This document shows, in pieces, positions 1 to 12,734 of a DNA stretch of 64,000 nt. Origin of the DNA: Numida meleagris (lineage: Eukaryota; Chordata; Aves; Galliformes; Numididae); contig NC_034414.1 of NCBI RefSeq assembly GCF_002078875.1, positions 35,672,826 through 35,736,825 on the forward strand. Reading direction: 5' to 3'. Below the pieces are notes generated by a model, which made no database searches, was not told the DNA's origin, and worked only from the letters and a program-made list of their open reading frames with translations. The position numbers were made by a program, and so were the translations under genes. Each line of letters begins with the position of its first letter. Position 1 is the stretch's first letter.

Positions 1-2972
1 CTAAAAATGTTGGAAATGATTCAGCTTTTCCAGGTGCTGTTTAACTAACTGAGCAGTTCAATCTTCAGCTGTTTTTGTTTTAATGTTCTTATGTTTGAAA
101 ACTTTTTGAAATTGATTTTACACAGAAAAATAGATGCTAGTGACTGGCTGATATTAAAGTTCCAGGGTAAGATTGATGGATCAGAAAAGCTGACTGTTTT
201 TTTTCTCAGAATTGAGAAGAAGAATTAAAATTAGCTTTTAATAAATATAGAAATAAAGCTAGAAAATTGTAGAAATTAGACCTCTGCTTTTTCTGAAGTC
301 ATTCGGACAGTTTAACAAAAATGAGGTCTTTGGCACAATAACACGTCCTTCTGTTGAGAAGTTCCTCACTTAAGACTAGACGTGCATCTTAAGGGAAGTG
401 TGAACGTCAAATCAGGAAATAACTGATGTTTTATTACTTTAAAGTTGTGTTATTAGCTTGAAGCTATATTACTCTGAAGATTGTGTAGAATGTGCTATTT
501 GCAGAGTGATTTCATTTGGAGATTTTTGCCTGCTCACTGCATCAAAAGACAGGGAAATTATAAAAGAGGTACTTTCATATATATTTGACAGTATAGAGAG
601 GGAATTGATACATAATGGGAATAAGCTTATAAAATTGCTATTGTAACTTTACCTGTGCCTTACAAAATCTTAATTTCATGTTTACACAATGGACCTGAAA
701 CAGTTGTTTTCCCTACTCTCTGTTTTTAGATCAGCTTGAAAAGGACTTCTGGTTATGGCTTTCTGTTTTCTTTTTTCCTTTTATTCTTTGCTCTAACTTC
801 ATTTAAATTCTTGGTAAAATCTTAGTTTCTTATTTCATTAACCAGATTGCTTTCTGCTATAATAAAATTTGTTAGTTACGCTAAAATTTGTTTTTATCAA
901 AGCGACAGCCTGTTTCTATCTGTTGTGTCTGAAATGTATAGTTTGTGATAATACTCAGTTTATTCTAAGATGGTGTGGATGCGTGCTGAACACCTTGAAA
1001 GAAAGTTAATTTCAATAATTACTTGTTTTCTTCATTGTTTTAATGCCCATATCTCTATAGGTGTTCACCAAGTTTTACACATTCTTTACACATAGCTGCA
1101 GCTTGGCCCTTTCAGTTTCTGCTCATCAGTACTGTATGTATTTGTTGCCTAAGTCAATAACATTTTGCCACTAAGGAGAAAGTGGCCAATGAACTGGGGT
1201 GGGTGCTGGAGACTTGAAAGCAGAGAACTGTGGCAGTGAGAAGATAAGGCTGTTTCTAACCTGAAGGTACATGCTTGAAGAGCCAATGTTGTCTTATCCA
1301 AGACAGATAGAAGTTAGTCAAAGAGCTGATGATTGCAAAGAACACTTTCACATGTTGTCTTCTTTAACCATGGAAGCTTATCCTAAGGTTTTATCTTTTT
1401 TAAATTAAAAAAGGAAAAATTACAATTAATATAAAACTTAGGGAGGAAAGCATTGCTGGAGAGCAGTTTCTTTATGATGGTTTGAAGAATTTGCTAATAT
1501 ATGTTCCTTTCTTCTAAATTATGAATGTATGAATGCTGAACCTTTTATAGAAATTCAAAATTTGAAAGATAAACCCAGTCTTTTGTTAGCTGTTACTGTG
1601 GTCAGTAACAGGTACACTAATGCCAATTTCAGCAGGGAGAAATTGTCTTTGAAACATTCCACTTAAAAAAGCTGTACTTGTTAATTAGGCTCTTGAAAAG
1701 TTTGGATTAACAGATCTCATTATCAGTTGTTGGAGAAGTTCCACAGTGCTGCAGGGTCGTGGCTGGACAAATGTGGTTTCCATCTTCCCCCATAGAGTTG
1801 TACATCAACTCATAACCTCTCAGTGAGCAAGTCAGTGATGAAGATATGCCTTTCTAACTTTAAGTTCTAGGTAGTCTGTAAGGTCTCAGTAAATGAATTC
1901 GATGGTTGAAAAGTCGAGAGGTTTTGGAAAAGGAAGAAAATTCAAGAGTTTTCTAAGTGTTAAACCTAGAAACAAAATGGTGGTGTATTTTATGTTATGG
2001 GTTACGTGAGATACAGTCCTACTGTAAGTTATAACGTACTGGAAACTTCGCTATTAAATTTGAATCTTTATTTGTATTCTATGTTAAGGAAAACAAAATG
2101 CACAAGTCAGAGCTTTTATATGAAAGCATAACTGCTTTTTACTGACTGTTTACTGTGCATAAACCTCTAAAATAGAATGCTAGAGATGATGACGATATTA
2201 ATTCAGTTGCCGTATAGTACAGCCACTTCTGTATGACCATCTCTGAATATCTTAACACTCAGAAATGAAATTTGGAATCTGATATCATATAATATTTGGG
2301 GTAATTAAAAGTGGATTTATTAGTTAAATTGTGAAATTTTCCTCCAACAGGAGGTTGGTGGGGGCTGTGGAGAAAACAGGCAACGAATCTTTATTGTCTT
2401 GATCATAATTGTAATGCGTTTGGTTGAGAGAAAACCTCCTTTTCACTAAAAATGTGTGCCTTTAGTAGTACCTCACTGTAACAGTCATGTTTATACTAGT
2501 GCCTGCAACTCTTACTCTGTGATTTATTGTTATACGTTCTGTGACATTACACTTGTACAGCAGTTGCAATATTAAGATTATTTACAGTCTTTGAAAGGCA
2601 TACAGAGGGCATTCTCCAGTGATAGGAAACATTACACTGTTACTCTGAAAACTTCTATAGATCTGTGATCAGATTGTGTTTCATGTAGATTCCTCTGTGA
2701 GTCATGCTGGAAGTTATGTGTGATGCAAAGATGACTGAATCTTTTAGAAATGATTAGAGTGTGGCTTATCTAGTGTATGCTACTTTAAAAGTACATTTGT
2801 TTTTACTCAGATTGCTGTAGAGGTATTTTAATAGATATTTTAATAAATATATATAAATATTTAAATATTTAGAGTATTTTAATAGGTGTGTGATTCTGTG
2901 CTTGAGTTAGTTACAATGCTATTTGAATGTTATTTAAATAATTATTACTCAAATAACTCTGTTTTGTTGTAG
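1..2972 (+). other. ARHGAP5: ARHGAP5 intron (3' part), no recognised element
   Basis: AT-rich intronic DNA upstream of the first exon seen here. No exon, CR1 copy or RNA gene was recognised. The only local oddity is an almost pure A/T stretch at about 2821-2887 built from TTTTAATA and AAATATTTA units. The small open frame at 458-646 starts with TTG and has no splice or coding support. Confidence 0.8.
2821..2887. repeat. AT-rich low-complexity tract
   Basis: Nearly only A and T, with three variants of the unit TATTTTAATA and a self-complementary AAATATTTAAATATTT core. It lies about 90 bp upstream of the acceptor of the first exon in the window. Confidence 0.7.
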
Positions 2973-3120
2973 CAAAAAAAGAAAGTTAAGACATTCAATC
3001 CTCCAATCCGTAGAAACTGGGAAAGTAATTACTTTGGGATGCCCCTACAAGACCTGGTTACATCTGAGAAACCCATACCTCTGTTTGTTGAAAAATGTGT
3101 GCAATTCATTGAAGATACAG
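2973..3120 (+). CDS. ARHGAP5: ARHGAP5 coding exon, entry to the RhoGAP domain
   Basis: Seen: a TTTTGTTGTAG acceptor precedes this 148-nt exon and a GTAAGT donor follows it. The reading frame starts on a codon boundary ([11 protein letters not shown]...) and leaves at phase 1. It encodes 49 residues: a basic linker, then [16 protein letters not shown] and [17 protein letters not shown], the first helices of a RhoGAP domain. Known: ARHGAP5 (p190-B) is a cytoplasmic GTPase-activating protein that switches off Rho-family GTPases downstream of integrin and growth-factor signalling. The preceding exon, which in vertebrates carries most of the protein, is not in the window. The linker and the tail in the last exon fit p190-B better than its paralogue ARHGAP35. 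The open frame continues past the donor to 3296, but that part is intronic. Confidence 0.95.
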
Positions 3121-6100
3121 GTAAGTTAGGAAAATTATTGCAGGAAAACTTTCCATCATGCAGATTAAGCAGTGCCTCTCATTTTCTGTTTCAACGCACT
3201 CTTCAGCATTTTATACCTGAAATAAATAACTTTACTGTGGGAAAAACACATTTTAAAGATAGGTTATGTTCTCTAAATTGTATGTTTAACATGTAATTTT
3301 CTTTTTTCTTTATATGCACTAATATTTCAATTGTTATATACCAACATTTGAAATTTAACATTTGTTTCCTGTAATTGAGGAAAAAAAAAAAAAAGACTTC
3401 ATTTTCTAATTTCAAATGACTTCTAACCCACCAGCATTCCAGACTTGCATGTCTCACTATTGCCGCTGTATTTTATGTAACATATTAAGAAGCTCTGAAA
3501 TCCACTTTCAGATATTCCATATGGTTTAATTAGTCAACTCTTTTTTTTGCTGGTAATCCTAGACTTGTGTTTCAACTTGTTGCAAAGAAAAATCTCTTCT
3601 CTGAATACTGTGTATTTCTATGTTAAAAGTACCAAAGGATTTATTTAATTTTCAGATTTCCCACGTGTTGTACAATATTAACGTGTGTTTTCACTAAGGT
3701 GCAATTTCATGGTATGGTTTTCATCTGTTTTTTCTGCCTGGCTTCCTAGTCATGTGCTTTGAGCCTTGTCTTGCTTTCAGCCTATTTACTGTATGGTCAT
3801 GAGGGAAATAAAATGATCTTACTGGTCCAAAAGAAGACTTCATTTGGGACAGGGGAGTTATTTTGAGGTTTGGGTGTGATCTCTGGTTGGGTTTTGTGGT
3901 TTTTCTGTTGTTCAGATTTTAAAGATGGAGAACACTAGTTTTTGCTTTGTGTGCAGCTCTTCCTTGCTCTGAAGTTGCATTTGATGCTCTACTGCTATGT
4001 TTGAAGGTGGCTGTGTGGTTGCAGCTGAAACACGAGCAGGAGCATCCTTTGGCAGTTGCCTATTGTTTGATATTGTTGAGTGTAGAGGGTACAGTGGCAC
4101 TTTTGACAATGTTTTAATAAGTTCTGTAATACAATTTTTGACTCTAAGGTGACAATAACTATTTTAACAAGAATAAAAGTGAAAGATATTCTTTCTGAAA
4201 TTAAAATTCAATTTTGCTGCCATCTCGAAGAGTAATAAACATTTCCAGATAATCTATTACAGGCTGTAAGTCTAATAGTTGCCTCTGAAGACTTCTATTG
4301 TGCATTATTACAATTTAAAAAAAAAAAAAAGGCAACAAAAAAGATTGAAACCCCAGGCACTGATGTTTTGAGAGTCAGAGATGTAAGTATAAATCTGTCT
4401 TTAACCTTTATCTCTGATTGATTCTTTGCCTGCAGATAAGAGCAGAATTTTCTCCCTTTTGCTTTCACTTTCCTCACCTCACCCAGGAAAAATGGGGAAA
4501 GAGAAAGAAGAGCAAGGACTAATAGAGTGGTATAGGTCATTTAATATTTATTTTGTGTTTGCTGCTGTAGTCAACAAAAGTGTATTTTTGAGTGAGTCAT
4601 GGTCTGAATTTCTGTTCTTTGAAAAAGGCTTCTTACTGATACCGTATATATATTATACTATTCAAAGTAGACATTTCACCAGTAATGAAAGACTTTTTAA
4701 AAAAAATCTGTATAATTTAGAAATAATGGCTTAAATTTGAGCGTGATTAGCTTTGTAAGAATACTTTCAATCAACAACAACAACGGAATAAATCCAGGCC
4801 TAATGAAAATTCTTTGGGAGTAATGTTGTCTGATACCTTGACTTTGTTGTAGACTTTCTTTTAAAACTCTAGTATTTCTCTGACAGGATTGTAGCTCATA
4901 GGACGAGAAAGAGAGAACTGTAATAGAATGGAAACATGATTAGTTGTCTTCTTTACTCATAATCATAGACTCAAGCACTCAGTCAATTTAACACTTCTTT
5001 TCTTCTTTAATGACCTATTTTTGTAGGATAAGATGTTTAGTTAAGCTGCTGTTGGGTTCAAAATAAGTGGGGCTCCTCAAAAGTGGTGACTTGGGAGGTA
5101 TTGCTTTTCCTCTAGTTGATTGCTTACATGTTAGTTCTTTCTGCAGATACAGAAAGCTGGAGAATTTTAATTCTGGCCACATGTGCAACTTGCACAAACC
5201 TTATGCCATTTAAGACATTTCAGTATGTTTACTAACAAGGAGAAATCAAATTAGTGTTACGAAAACTAACAGTTTGCAATTTAATACATGTAGTGCTTGA
5301 CTTTATGCAACTCTAGTAATAATAACAGTAATTTACTATGTGTTTTTCTTTGGATTTGCAATTAAAAAAAAATCTTTGTAGAATACTGGTATGTGCTTAA
5401 TTGACAAGGTTATTAATTTTAAATTCAGTACTTAAGAAAAAACCAATAACATTGCTGTGGTGTTAACTCTACATGGAGCCGTAAAGGAAGGAGAAACATT
5501 CTAGGCTAATACATATTGAAATAATTTTTTAAGTTACTCAGTATATGTGAGACATCGATTGGAACAAAGTAGTGTGAATCGATTTGATAGAGCCACATCT
5601 CTTACTGTCCTGAATGATCTCTTTGGAGAGCTACAGTTGAAATCAGAAATTGTGTATTTGGAAAATAATTACAGCTTTTTATATTTATCCATTTTTGTTT
5701 AAGGTGCAGTTTTGGAGGTAGAAAGAGTAAAGGAATGTTGTCTTCTATGAATTATACCCAGACTTTTTGCACTTAGTCTGCCACTAGGCCAGATTTTTAT
5801 ACTAAAAGCAGGTAATGCAACATTTGTCTTCAGAGAAGGAGGACAGTGAATAAATTGGCAAAGAGCTGTATGAGAAAATGAGTCAGTGGAGCCACATGAG
5901 GTAAAAAGGCTGGCGTATCATTGAAATCTAGTGGCTACAAAATCCATAAATTTAAAATATATTATCTCTTTTATTCAAATGGCTTGGGAGAGCTAGAAGC
6001 TTTTAGAAGGCTATTCTGGTGAACAGAGAAACAAAATGGGATAAGGGCAATTCCCTTAACCCTGGTGTATAGAACCCGACATTCTAAGGGTTGTTTAATA

Positions 6101-6614
6101 AAAAACAGCGTAATTGTCAGTAACTTCTGAAGATCCTCTCATGCTGCATGCTTCTGCCACTTTTTTTTTTCTGGGTGCTTGTCAGACCTTTCCCTCAGTC
6201 AGTGGAGTTCACTGACTTGGCAAAAATGGACTGGATCCTGCTGTTCAGTATTACATCTGGTAAATTAAGATTCAAATATGTGTCAATACAGGTGCGAGGC
6301 AGGGAGCAGGGCTATGCACGTATGAGTAGAGCAAGGGAAGAATGGAAAGAATGATTGATGAAGCAGGGAGTTAGACAAGCTTTTCAGTCATAATGATCGG
6401 TTGGCTTAACTACCTGTGAAGCCATATATGTAGAAAGAGCATTTATGGGCCATGATTCCGGACTCTTGATTCTGGACAGTAACAGTTAAATAGCCCTACA
6501 TTGCAACTTGAACACTCTTCAAGTTTATGAATCACCCTAGAATGGGAGTTGCAGTTAATGTGTTCAAGGCCAGGGCTTCTGTTCTGGGAGATGTGGAAAA
6601 GAGGGAAGAATGGG

Positions 6615-7350
6615 ACAACAGGAACCTTGTGGAATTCTGCAAGGATACATGCATAGACTGAATTCCTGCAGTGCTAAGTTCTGAGGGCTTGGCTTGCTGG
6701 ATAGCAGTGCTGTTGGAAAGGATCTGGAGGGCCCTGGTAGTAAGCAGACTAAGCGTATGTCAGTAGTGCATCCTGCTAACAATGATGGCTGAGGATATAT
6801 TGGACTGTTGCAAGAGAAGGGTAGGCAGTAAGTCAGTAGAAGTGATTATTCCTCTTTACATAGCCCTTGTTAGGCCTCATCAGAAATACTACCAAAAAAA
6901 AAAAAAATTGAGACAAACGTGAGTGAGTCTAGCAGAAAGAGGGTCAAGGGCTAGAGCTTTTAGCCTATGAGGAGAGGCAATGGGAATTAGGTTGATTCAG
7001 CTTAGAGAGAAAAGGGCTAAGGAGTTATTTAAAAGTGGCTTTCTCATACCTGTAAGAATCCTGAGATTATAAAGCAAAGCTAAAGTACTGAAGTACATGG
7101 CAGGAGAACTAGGAACAATGATTATTAAAATTGGAGGTTTCAAATAGATAGAAAATTTTTTTCCTCTGAGGATTATTTAAACAGTGGTTCAGGTTGCCCA
7201 AAGATGTTGATGACTCTCTGTCCTTGGAGATATTCAAGATCAGCTTAGACAAAGACCTACCAACTTAATCTGAATTTAGCATTGCTCTGTGTTTGAGGTT
7301 GGAGTAGATGAGCTCCTGAGCTCCCTTAAAACCAGAGTGATTCTGTGATC
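6615..7350 (+). mobile_element. CR1 LINE fragment, old and diverged
   Basis: Diverged CR1 3' region in sense orientation. Recognisable blocks in order are: GGAACCTTGTGGAATTCTGC (end of the reverse transcriptase frame), GTTGGAAAGGATCTGGAGGG, GAAGTGATTATTCCTCTTTA, GTTCAGGTTGCCC, CCTTGGAGATATTCAAGA, and the terminal GTGATTCTGTGATCA. It is interrupted by an A14 run at 6894-6907. Many indels and lost CpGs indicate an ancient insertion. Confidence 0.82.
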
Positions 7351-10300
7351 ACTTCAAAATTGACATAGGATAGGAAGTTTCAGTACTGACGATGTTATAT
7401 ACCAGTTTATGCTTTGCAGCTTTGGAATTAATTAGCAGCAGGGAAACTGTCCAACTCGAGAGGAGGGGAAAACAGGCATCAGTTGTTTCTTCTGATGGAA
7501 GACTGACTACCAGACGGATGGAGGAGGAGCATGTGTGTTAATTTATTAGCATGTGAGAATAATTGAAAACCGTAAACAAGTATGTTATGAAATGTTCATA
7601 AACACATGTTGTACACTTGAGCTGTATTGATAGTTAAGGTGTATCTTTAAAGGAAACATCATGAGAATTGTATAAAGAATTTCTAAGCAATTCACATAAG
7701 ACCAAGACATCAATGTCTTTTGCAGAGTGCTTACAGTTATGCAGCAGCTCTTATTCCCCTACCTTCCTCTGTGCCCACAGTGATCAAAGTTATTGTATCT
7801 TCAGATCTAACCCATATTTAATGAATTAAAGAATGTACCTACCTTTTATTTGACGCATACAGAAAAAGTGAATTGCTGTTTCTCATGTCATTTTAATTGA
7901 AGTATTTTATTCTTTTTTTGAAATGTCAGACTGTGAAATGGGAGATAATGTTTTATAAAGTGATTGAGTGCTTGTTTAATGATTGGTTAATGAAAATTAC
8001 AGAACTATTCAGCATTGGGTAAGAGCCTTCCTATTTTTGAATCTTCCTAAAAGTACTGGATATTTTTTTATACTGCATATTTTTTATGTGATATTTCAGT
8101 GTCTTAAACATTATTACAGAAAACATTTAAACATTTATTTTTGGTTCCGTTTTTGAATATGTGAATTGAATGTTGAGAATCTTTTAATGACGGTGCTAAA
8201 GTGTACAGATTAGGAACACTTTAAAGGTAGAATTTTAAATGTATCTAAAAAAGTTTAGTGCTAGACTTTTCTTACTAGAAAATAATCTGTAGTCTTTGCT
8301 TTGTACTCACATACGCTATTGTATGTAGAAATTATTATTCTGGGTCAGGCAGGAGGAGGTTCCTTTAGTCCTGTATAGTCTGCATAGTGTAGGGATTGAG
8401 CAGAGTTTACAGTAGGTTGATCTATGGAATAAAATTGTGGAGTGATACAGATCACAAAATTTACAAAGGTAACTGTAAGAATGATTATTTTGGCTGCTCT
8501 AGTCGCAAATAATTCCTGAAAAATTCAGTTGGTCACCACAGAGGAAGGAATTAAACTGTGGAGAAGCAGACTTGCTGTGATTAAATGGCATGTGTTCAGA
8601 GATGTAGACAGTACAATGAGAACCTGGCTACAGCTGCCAAGTTGGCAGATATTGTGTGACTCTTAGGCAAGCTAAATATTGGTATAGCTGTTGTCACTCA
8701 AGTGAAGTCTTTAAAATCATCATAGAAGCTGTCTAAAAACATAAACTCTTAGTACTTGGTATCAAGCAAGGAAGAAGAATTAAAAGAATTAAAAAGAGAG
8801 AGTGAATGGGGAAAAAACATGCTATTGTGTAATTCCATGTGATGCATTGGTTACAATTTGGATCAATCTGTCTTAAAATAAAAAACGAATTTGGAAAAGA
8901 AACAGCATAGAACAATAATGTTAACTTTTGGACGAAGAAGGGCTACGCTAATTAGTTTAGAAAATTTCTGAGAAAGGGAAATTATATGAATAAAAAGAAA
9001 ATGACAAACATGAGTGGTGCTGACAAAGAGTAGAGAATTCCCTGCTTTTTAACACAGTAAAAAAAAAAAATCCTGAAAAACTTCAGATCCTGAGCAGTAG
9101 AACCAGTGTGTTTTCACAGTGTGTATTACTTAGTTATGAAACTGCCACAAGTTGTTGTGAAGTCCACACATAAATGACTTCAGGGGATTTGGATGAATTA
9201 ATGGAGGATAAGTCTTTAAATGATGATTACAACTCCTTATGTGAAAATGTATGCAAGCCACTATCTGCAGGAAGATGGGAGGATATATCACAGAAAAACA
9301 GCTGTTTTCTTCTCCCACTACTCCTACCTCTCCTCAGCCATATACTTCATACTGGTGTGGGAAGTGGACGTTGCCCAAGGAGACCTTGTTCTGTAGTTAA
9401 TGTGTTTTTAGAGGAACCAAGAACTGTGGTGATGAAAATCTATAACTGGTGAACTACAGTGTCATACTTGAAGACCTCAATGTAACAGACATTACAAGCA
9501 TATATATAAGCAAGAAAAAGTATTTATGTGAGGAATTTAAAAGACTAATTTCATTAGCTTAATCCAGAATTGCAACACTTAGCTGCTATTCTTGGAAGAT
9601 GCTTCGTTTCAGTAGACATCTCCTGAAATGTTTCTGAAATTCTGTATATTACATTTTTCAGTATCTCAGAGCTATACTAGTCTGAACAAAGAGGTGTCTA
9701 CTGTGATAAAATTGGAAGAATAACCACTAAGTGCTATGACAGAGTATCTCTGTCTCCACAGCAGCCCAGTTCAGATATTCAGGATTTAAACACTGCTTCC
9801 AGTGACTGAATTGGACTTCTCAGAAAATGCTATTGCAGCAGATTCAATCCCCTCTGTACAGAAAGCAATTGAATAGTAGCTGGATAAAACACAAAATAGC
9901 CTGAGGCTGGAAGAGGTTCAACTGAGAATTCTCCCATATTAAATGATACTAGCTTGTTCTTATCTACCAGTGATTTTTTTTTTGTTTGTTTGTTATTTAG
10001 ACATTTGGTAAGAGGAATACAGCGTATTTCTGTCTGATAACATTCAGGGTACTGTTTTGAAGACAAATTTTAAACCCTTCCAGTTGTGGAAACTATTGAA
10101 TCCCACGTTTTGCCCTTTGCCACCAATTTGTATCTCCTGGTGCTTTTTGATGACATCACTGAATAATGCTCTTTTTTTTGAGCATTTCCTGTTTTTCTGT
10201 TAAGGTAAATGTTTAGAAGAGAAAACTCTTGGCTATGGAGTTGGAAAGCTAAATTGAAGAAAACACAGTCAAAACTTACTAAGGTAGCTTTGATGGAGCT

Positions 10301-10798
10301 AGTAAAGAGATATATTAGTTGTGAAGAGAATTAAGATGGAAAAGTGGAATTAGGAGAGTAATAATCAGTGGTTTGAAGCAGTTAAGTGCATTCTGTATTC
10401 TGACCACGTTAGCAGGATTCCTAGTGTTTCTCAGTAATGTAAACATTCAGAGTTTACGTGAAAGAAATTTTCCTGTATTCACCTGATATTGTAAAATGCA
10501 TTCAGTTACTCATCTGCGATGGTAGCGAGCCAGGAAATTCTATAGAACTCTAGAACTTGAATTTTTTTTCATAAAACTGTGTACTGCTATGGAGATGTAG
10601 CATAAGGGTATTTTTGCACCCATAAAGGCGAAGAATTATGGCGCTGCATACTGGTTGTCTTCCTTATTGGTTTCCTAACAAAGAAAAAGATTATGGGTAA
10701 CTGCGATTAGCAGGTCAGATTCTTCCATTTAGTGAGTAGCTGTGGGTAAAACAGATTTTATTATGATAGAATACATAATCAGTGGAGTGGAGTGAGCG

Positions 10799-10818
10799 AG
10801 TGTGTGTGTGTGTGTGTG
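10799..10818. repeat. (TG)n microsatellite
   Basis: About nine uninterrupted GT units preceded by GAGCGA and followed by TG-rich sequence (CATCTTTGTGTTTGTGTATT). Confidence 0.9.
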
Positions 10819-11174
10819 CATCTTTGTGTTTGTGTATTCATAATAAAGATGTGGATTTCTATTGTAATGTTGTTTTCCTAGAATGCCTGCTGTAATTATG
10901 ACAACTCCATAACATGTAGTTCAACAAGGTAATAATGAGAACCCTGGAGAACCTCTACTGCCTAACAATCTTTCCACTCCTGACTCACATTAAATGGAAT
11001 AGCAAACTCAAAAGACAGCCGGTATTTCACAGTTTGATAGTTCTGTATCCCTGTAATGGTTAACGTTACTTCTTAGGTGCTGCATACGGTTTCTGAATAA
11101 GTACTTACGGCTGACTCTGTTTTGCTCTATAGTACATAACCTATTTTTGAATCTATTTTTTTCCTCCTTCTAAG

Positions 11175-11252
11175 GATTATGTACTGAAGGCCTGTACCGT
11201 GTTAGTGGGAATAAAACAGATCAAGACAACATTCAGAAACAGTTTGATCAAG
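11175..11252 (+). CDS. ARHGAP5: ARHGAP5 coding exon with the catalytic arginine finger
   Basis: Seen: a 78-nt exon between a pyrimidine-rich TTCCTCCTTCTAAG acceptor and a GTAATG donor, phase 1 in and out. The split glycine plus 25 residues include [18 protein letters not shown]. The arginine of GLYRVSG (codon 11198-11200) is the RhoGAP arginine finger, which inserts into the GTPase active site to stabilise the transition state of GTP hydrolysis. The motif is intact, so a catalytically competent domain is expected. The exon is too short to stand out as an open frame on its own. It was found by matching the family motif and confirmed by frame continuity with both neighbours. Confidence 0.95.
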
Positions 11253-12602
11253 GTAATGACACATTTCATTATTTCAAGCCAAAAGAACTTGAATTCTTCA
11301 TGGATTTATAAGATAGTGCAGTCAGTGTAAATGAGTTTTATGTGTAAACTGATCTCCATAGCACTGAGTGCTTTAGTCTTTGGTAGGTTGTACTGATACA
11401 GTCTATGTTATGTATAACTAATGGTGCTGTGTGTAACCCAAAGATGGGATAGAATCTTGTAGCCAGTTAAAACTACTTTTGAGTGCTTCCTGTGAATTTT
11501 CTAGGTGGTATTCTAGTTGAATAAATGCATTTAAATGCAGTACTAACTGCTCCTTATATTAGATTAATAGTTCATAGATCCCTCAGCATTAAACATACAC
11601 TTCCGCTCCCCAAAATGCAGAACTTCTTGATGATTATTTTATTGAAAACTCTCTTGATTAATATGAACTAACAGTTAAATCTTGGTAATGAATTTGTAAT
11701 ACCATCTTTCTCATGCTGGAATGTATTGGAATATGATCACTAGATAACGGTGTTCATTTGGATGTGTTGAGAGGGTCAGCATTATTTTTTCTTCTTGCTT
11801 TCTCATTAAATTTATGACATCAATTGATCTTTAAAAATGAAAAAAAGCAACCAACCATGTTAAAAGTCCTCTTTGATATTAGTAATAAAATTGAGTCTGT
11901 GAAATAGTAAAATTCCTCCTAGATGATAAAGTGAATAAAGGTACATTTTTTTAATGCCGTATCTGTTTCAGATAATGTGAATATAATGCTAGATGTTCTT
12001 TCGTCATTGTAGTACATGATGTTTTGAGTGGAATGGACTTCTGAAGTTTTAAAATTATCTAGTATGACTTTTATATTGTTTTAAATTAAAAAAAAAAAAA
12101 CCCTCCAAATATAAAACATAAAGCCTCTGTTATTTGGGAATCTATCAGTAGGTTATATGGCCATGTACAGTCATTGGCGTGTGGTCTTGTCCTTGCTTAG
12201 AAGGCCTCGTGGCCACGTAAGCCGCATCGCACAAATTCTGTGTATTGGTGTACTTTGTGCCAGTTTTCAACAAAATTTGGGATGTAAATTTTAAAACTCA
12301 TTCTTGGGCAAAATTAATTATCAGAAACCAGTTGGTGTCAAATAGAAAAGCATCTAAGTCCACATGGAGAGTTAGACAATTTTAGGTTTTGATCTACTGC
12401 TTTCTTAATACTGTAAGACTTTATATTAATTTCATGTATGTTGAAGTGATGGCAGTTTACCCCCTGGTTCGCTCGGTTCTTGACAAACACTAAGCAAGGT
12501 TTTCATGTTCAGTATTTCAAATAAATACTTGCTTTCGTAAAAATATTATGAAGAATCATAACTGTAGGTTTTACTTAAACTGCTTTTAATTTTCTCTTAC
12601 AG
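11253..12602 (+). other. ARHGAP5: ARHGAP5 intron, 1.35 kb
   Basis: Short AT-rich intron without recognised repeats. It holds a small isolated CpG cluster at about 12178-12232 in otherwise CpG-poor DNA and an A12 run at about 12090-12101. Confidence 0.9.
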
Positions 12603-12734
12603 ATCATAGTATCAGTCTAGAGTCTATGGAAGTGACAGTAAATGCTGTGGCTGGGGCTCTTAAAGCTTTTTTTGCAGATCTGCCAGATCCATTAATTCCT
12701 TATTCTTTGCATCAAGACTTGTTAGAAGCATCAA
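12603..12734 (+). CDS. ARHGAP5: ARHGAP5 coding exon, LPDPLIP core of the RhoGAP domain
   Basis: Seen: 132 nt between a TTTTCTCTTACAG acceptor and a GTAAGT donor, phase 1 in and out. It encodes DHSISLESMEVTVNAVAGALK followed by AFFADLPDPLIPYSLHQDLL. The lysine of ALKAFF (codon 12662-12664) and the LPDPLIP loop are the conserved RhoGAP block that contacts the switch regions of the GTPase. There is no frameshift or stop. The exon matches the p190 family closely, including the FADLPDPLIPYSLH wording, where many other RhoGAPs have an R-LP-PL form. Confidence 0.95.

Larger units (their letters stand above)
3121..11174 (+). other. ARHGAP5: ARHGAP5 intron, 8.05 kb
   Basis: Intron between the first two exons in the window. 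It contains one old CR1 copy (about 6615-7350), a (TG)n run at 10799-10818, and several short A or T runs (3380-3394, 4316-4331, 9058-9070). Elsewhere I see only unique AT-rich sequence. The open frames in it (for example 4426-4734 and 9174-9452) match no family and lack splice support. Confidence 0.85.

Noticed and set aside
3039..3296. 85-codon ATG open frame as a stand-alone small protein
   Set aside because: Its first part is the ARHGAP5 exon. After the GTAAGT donor at 3121 it reads intron.
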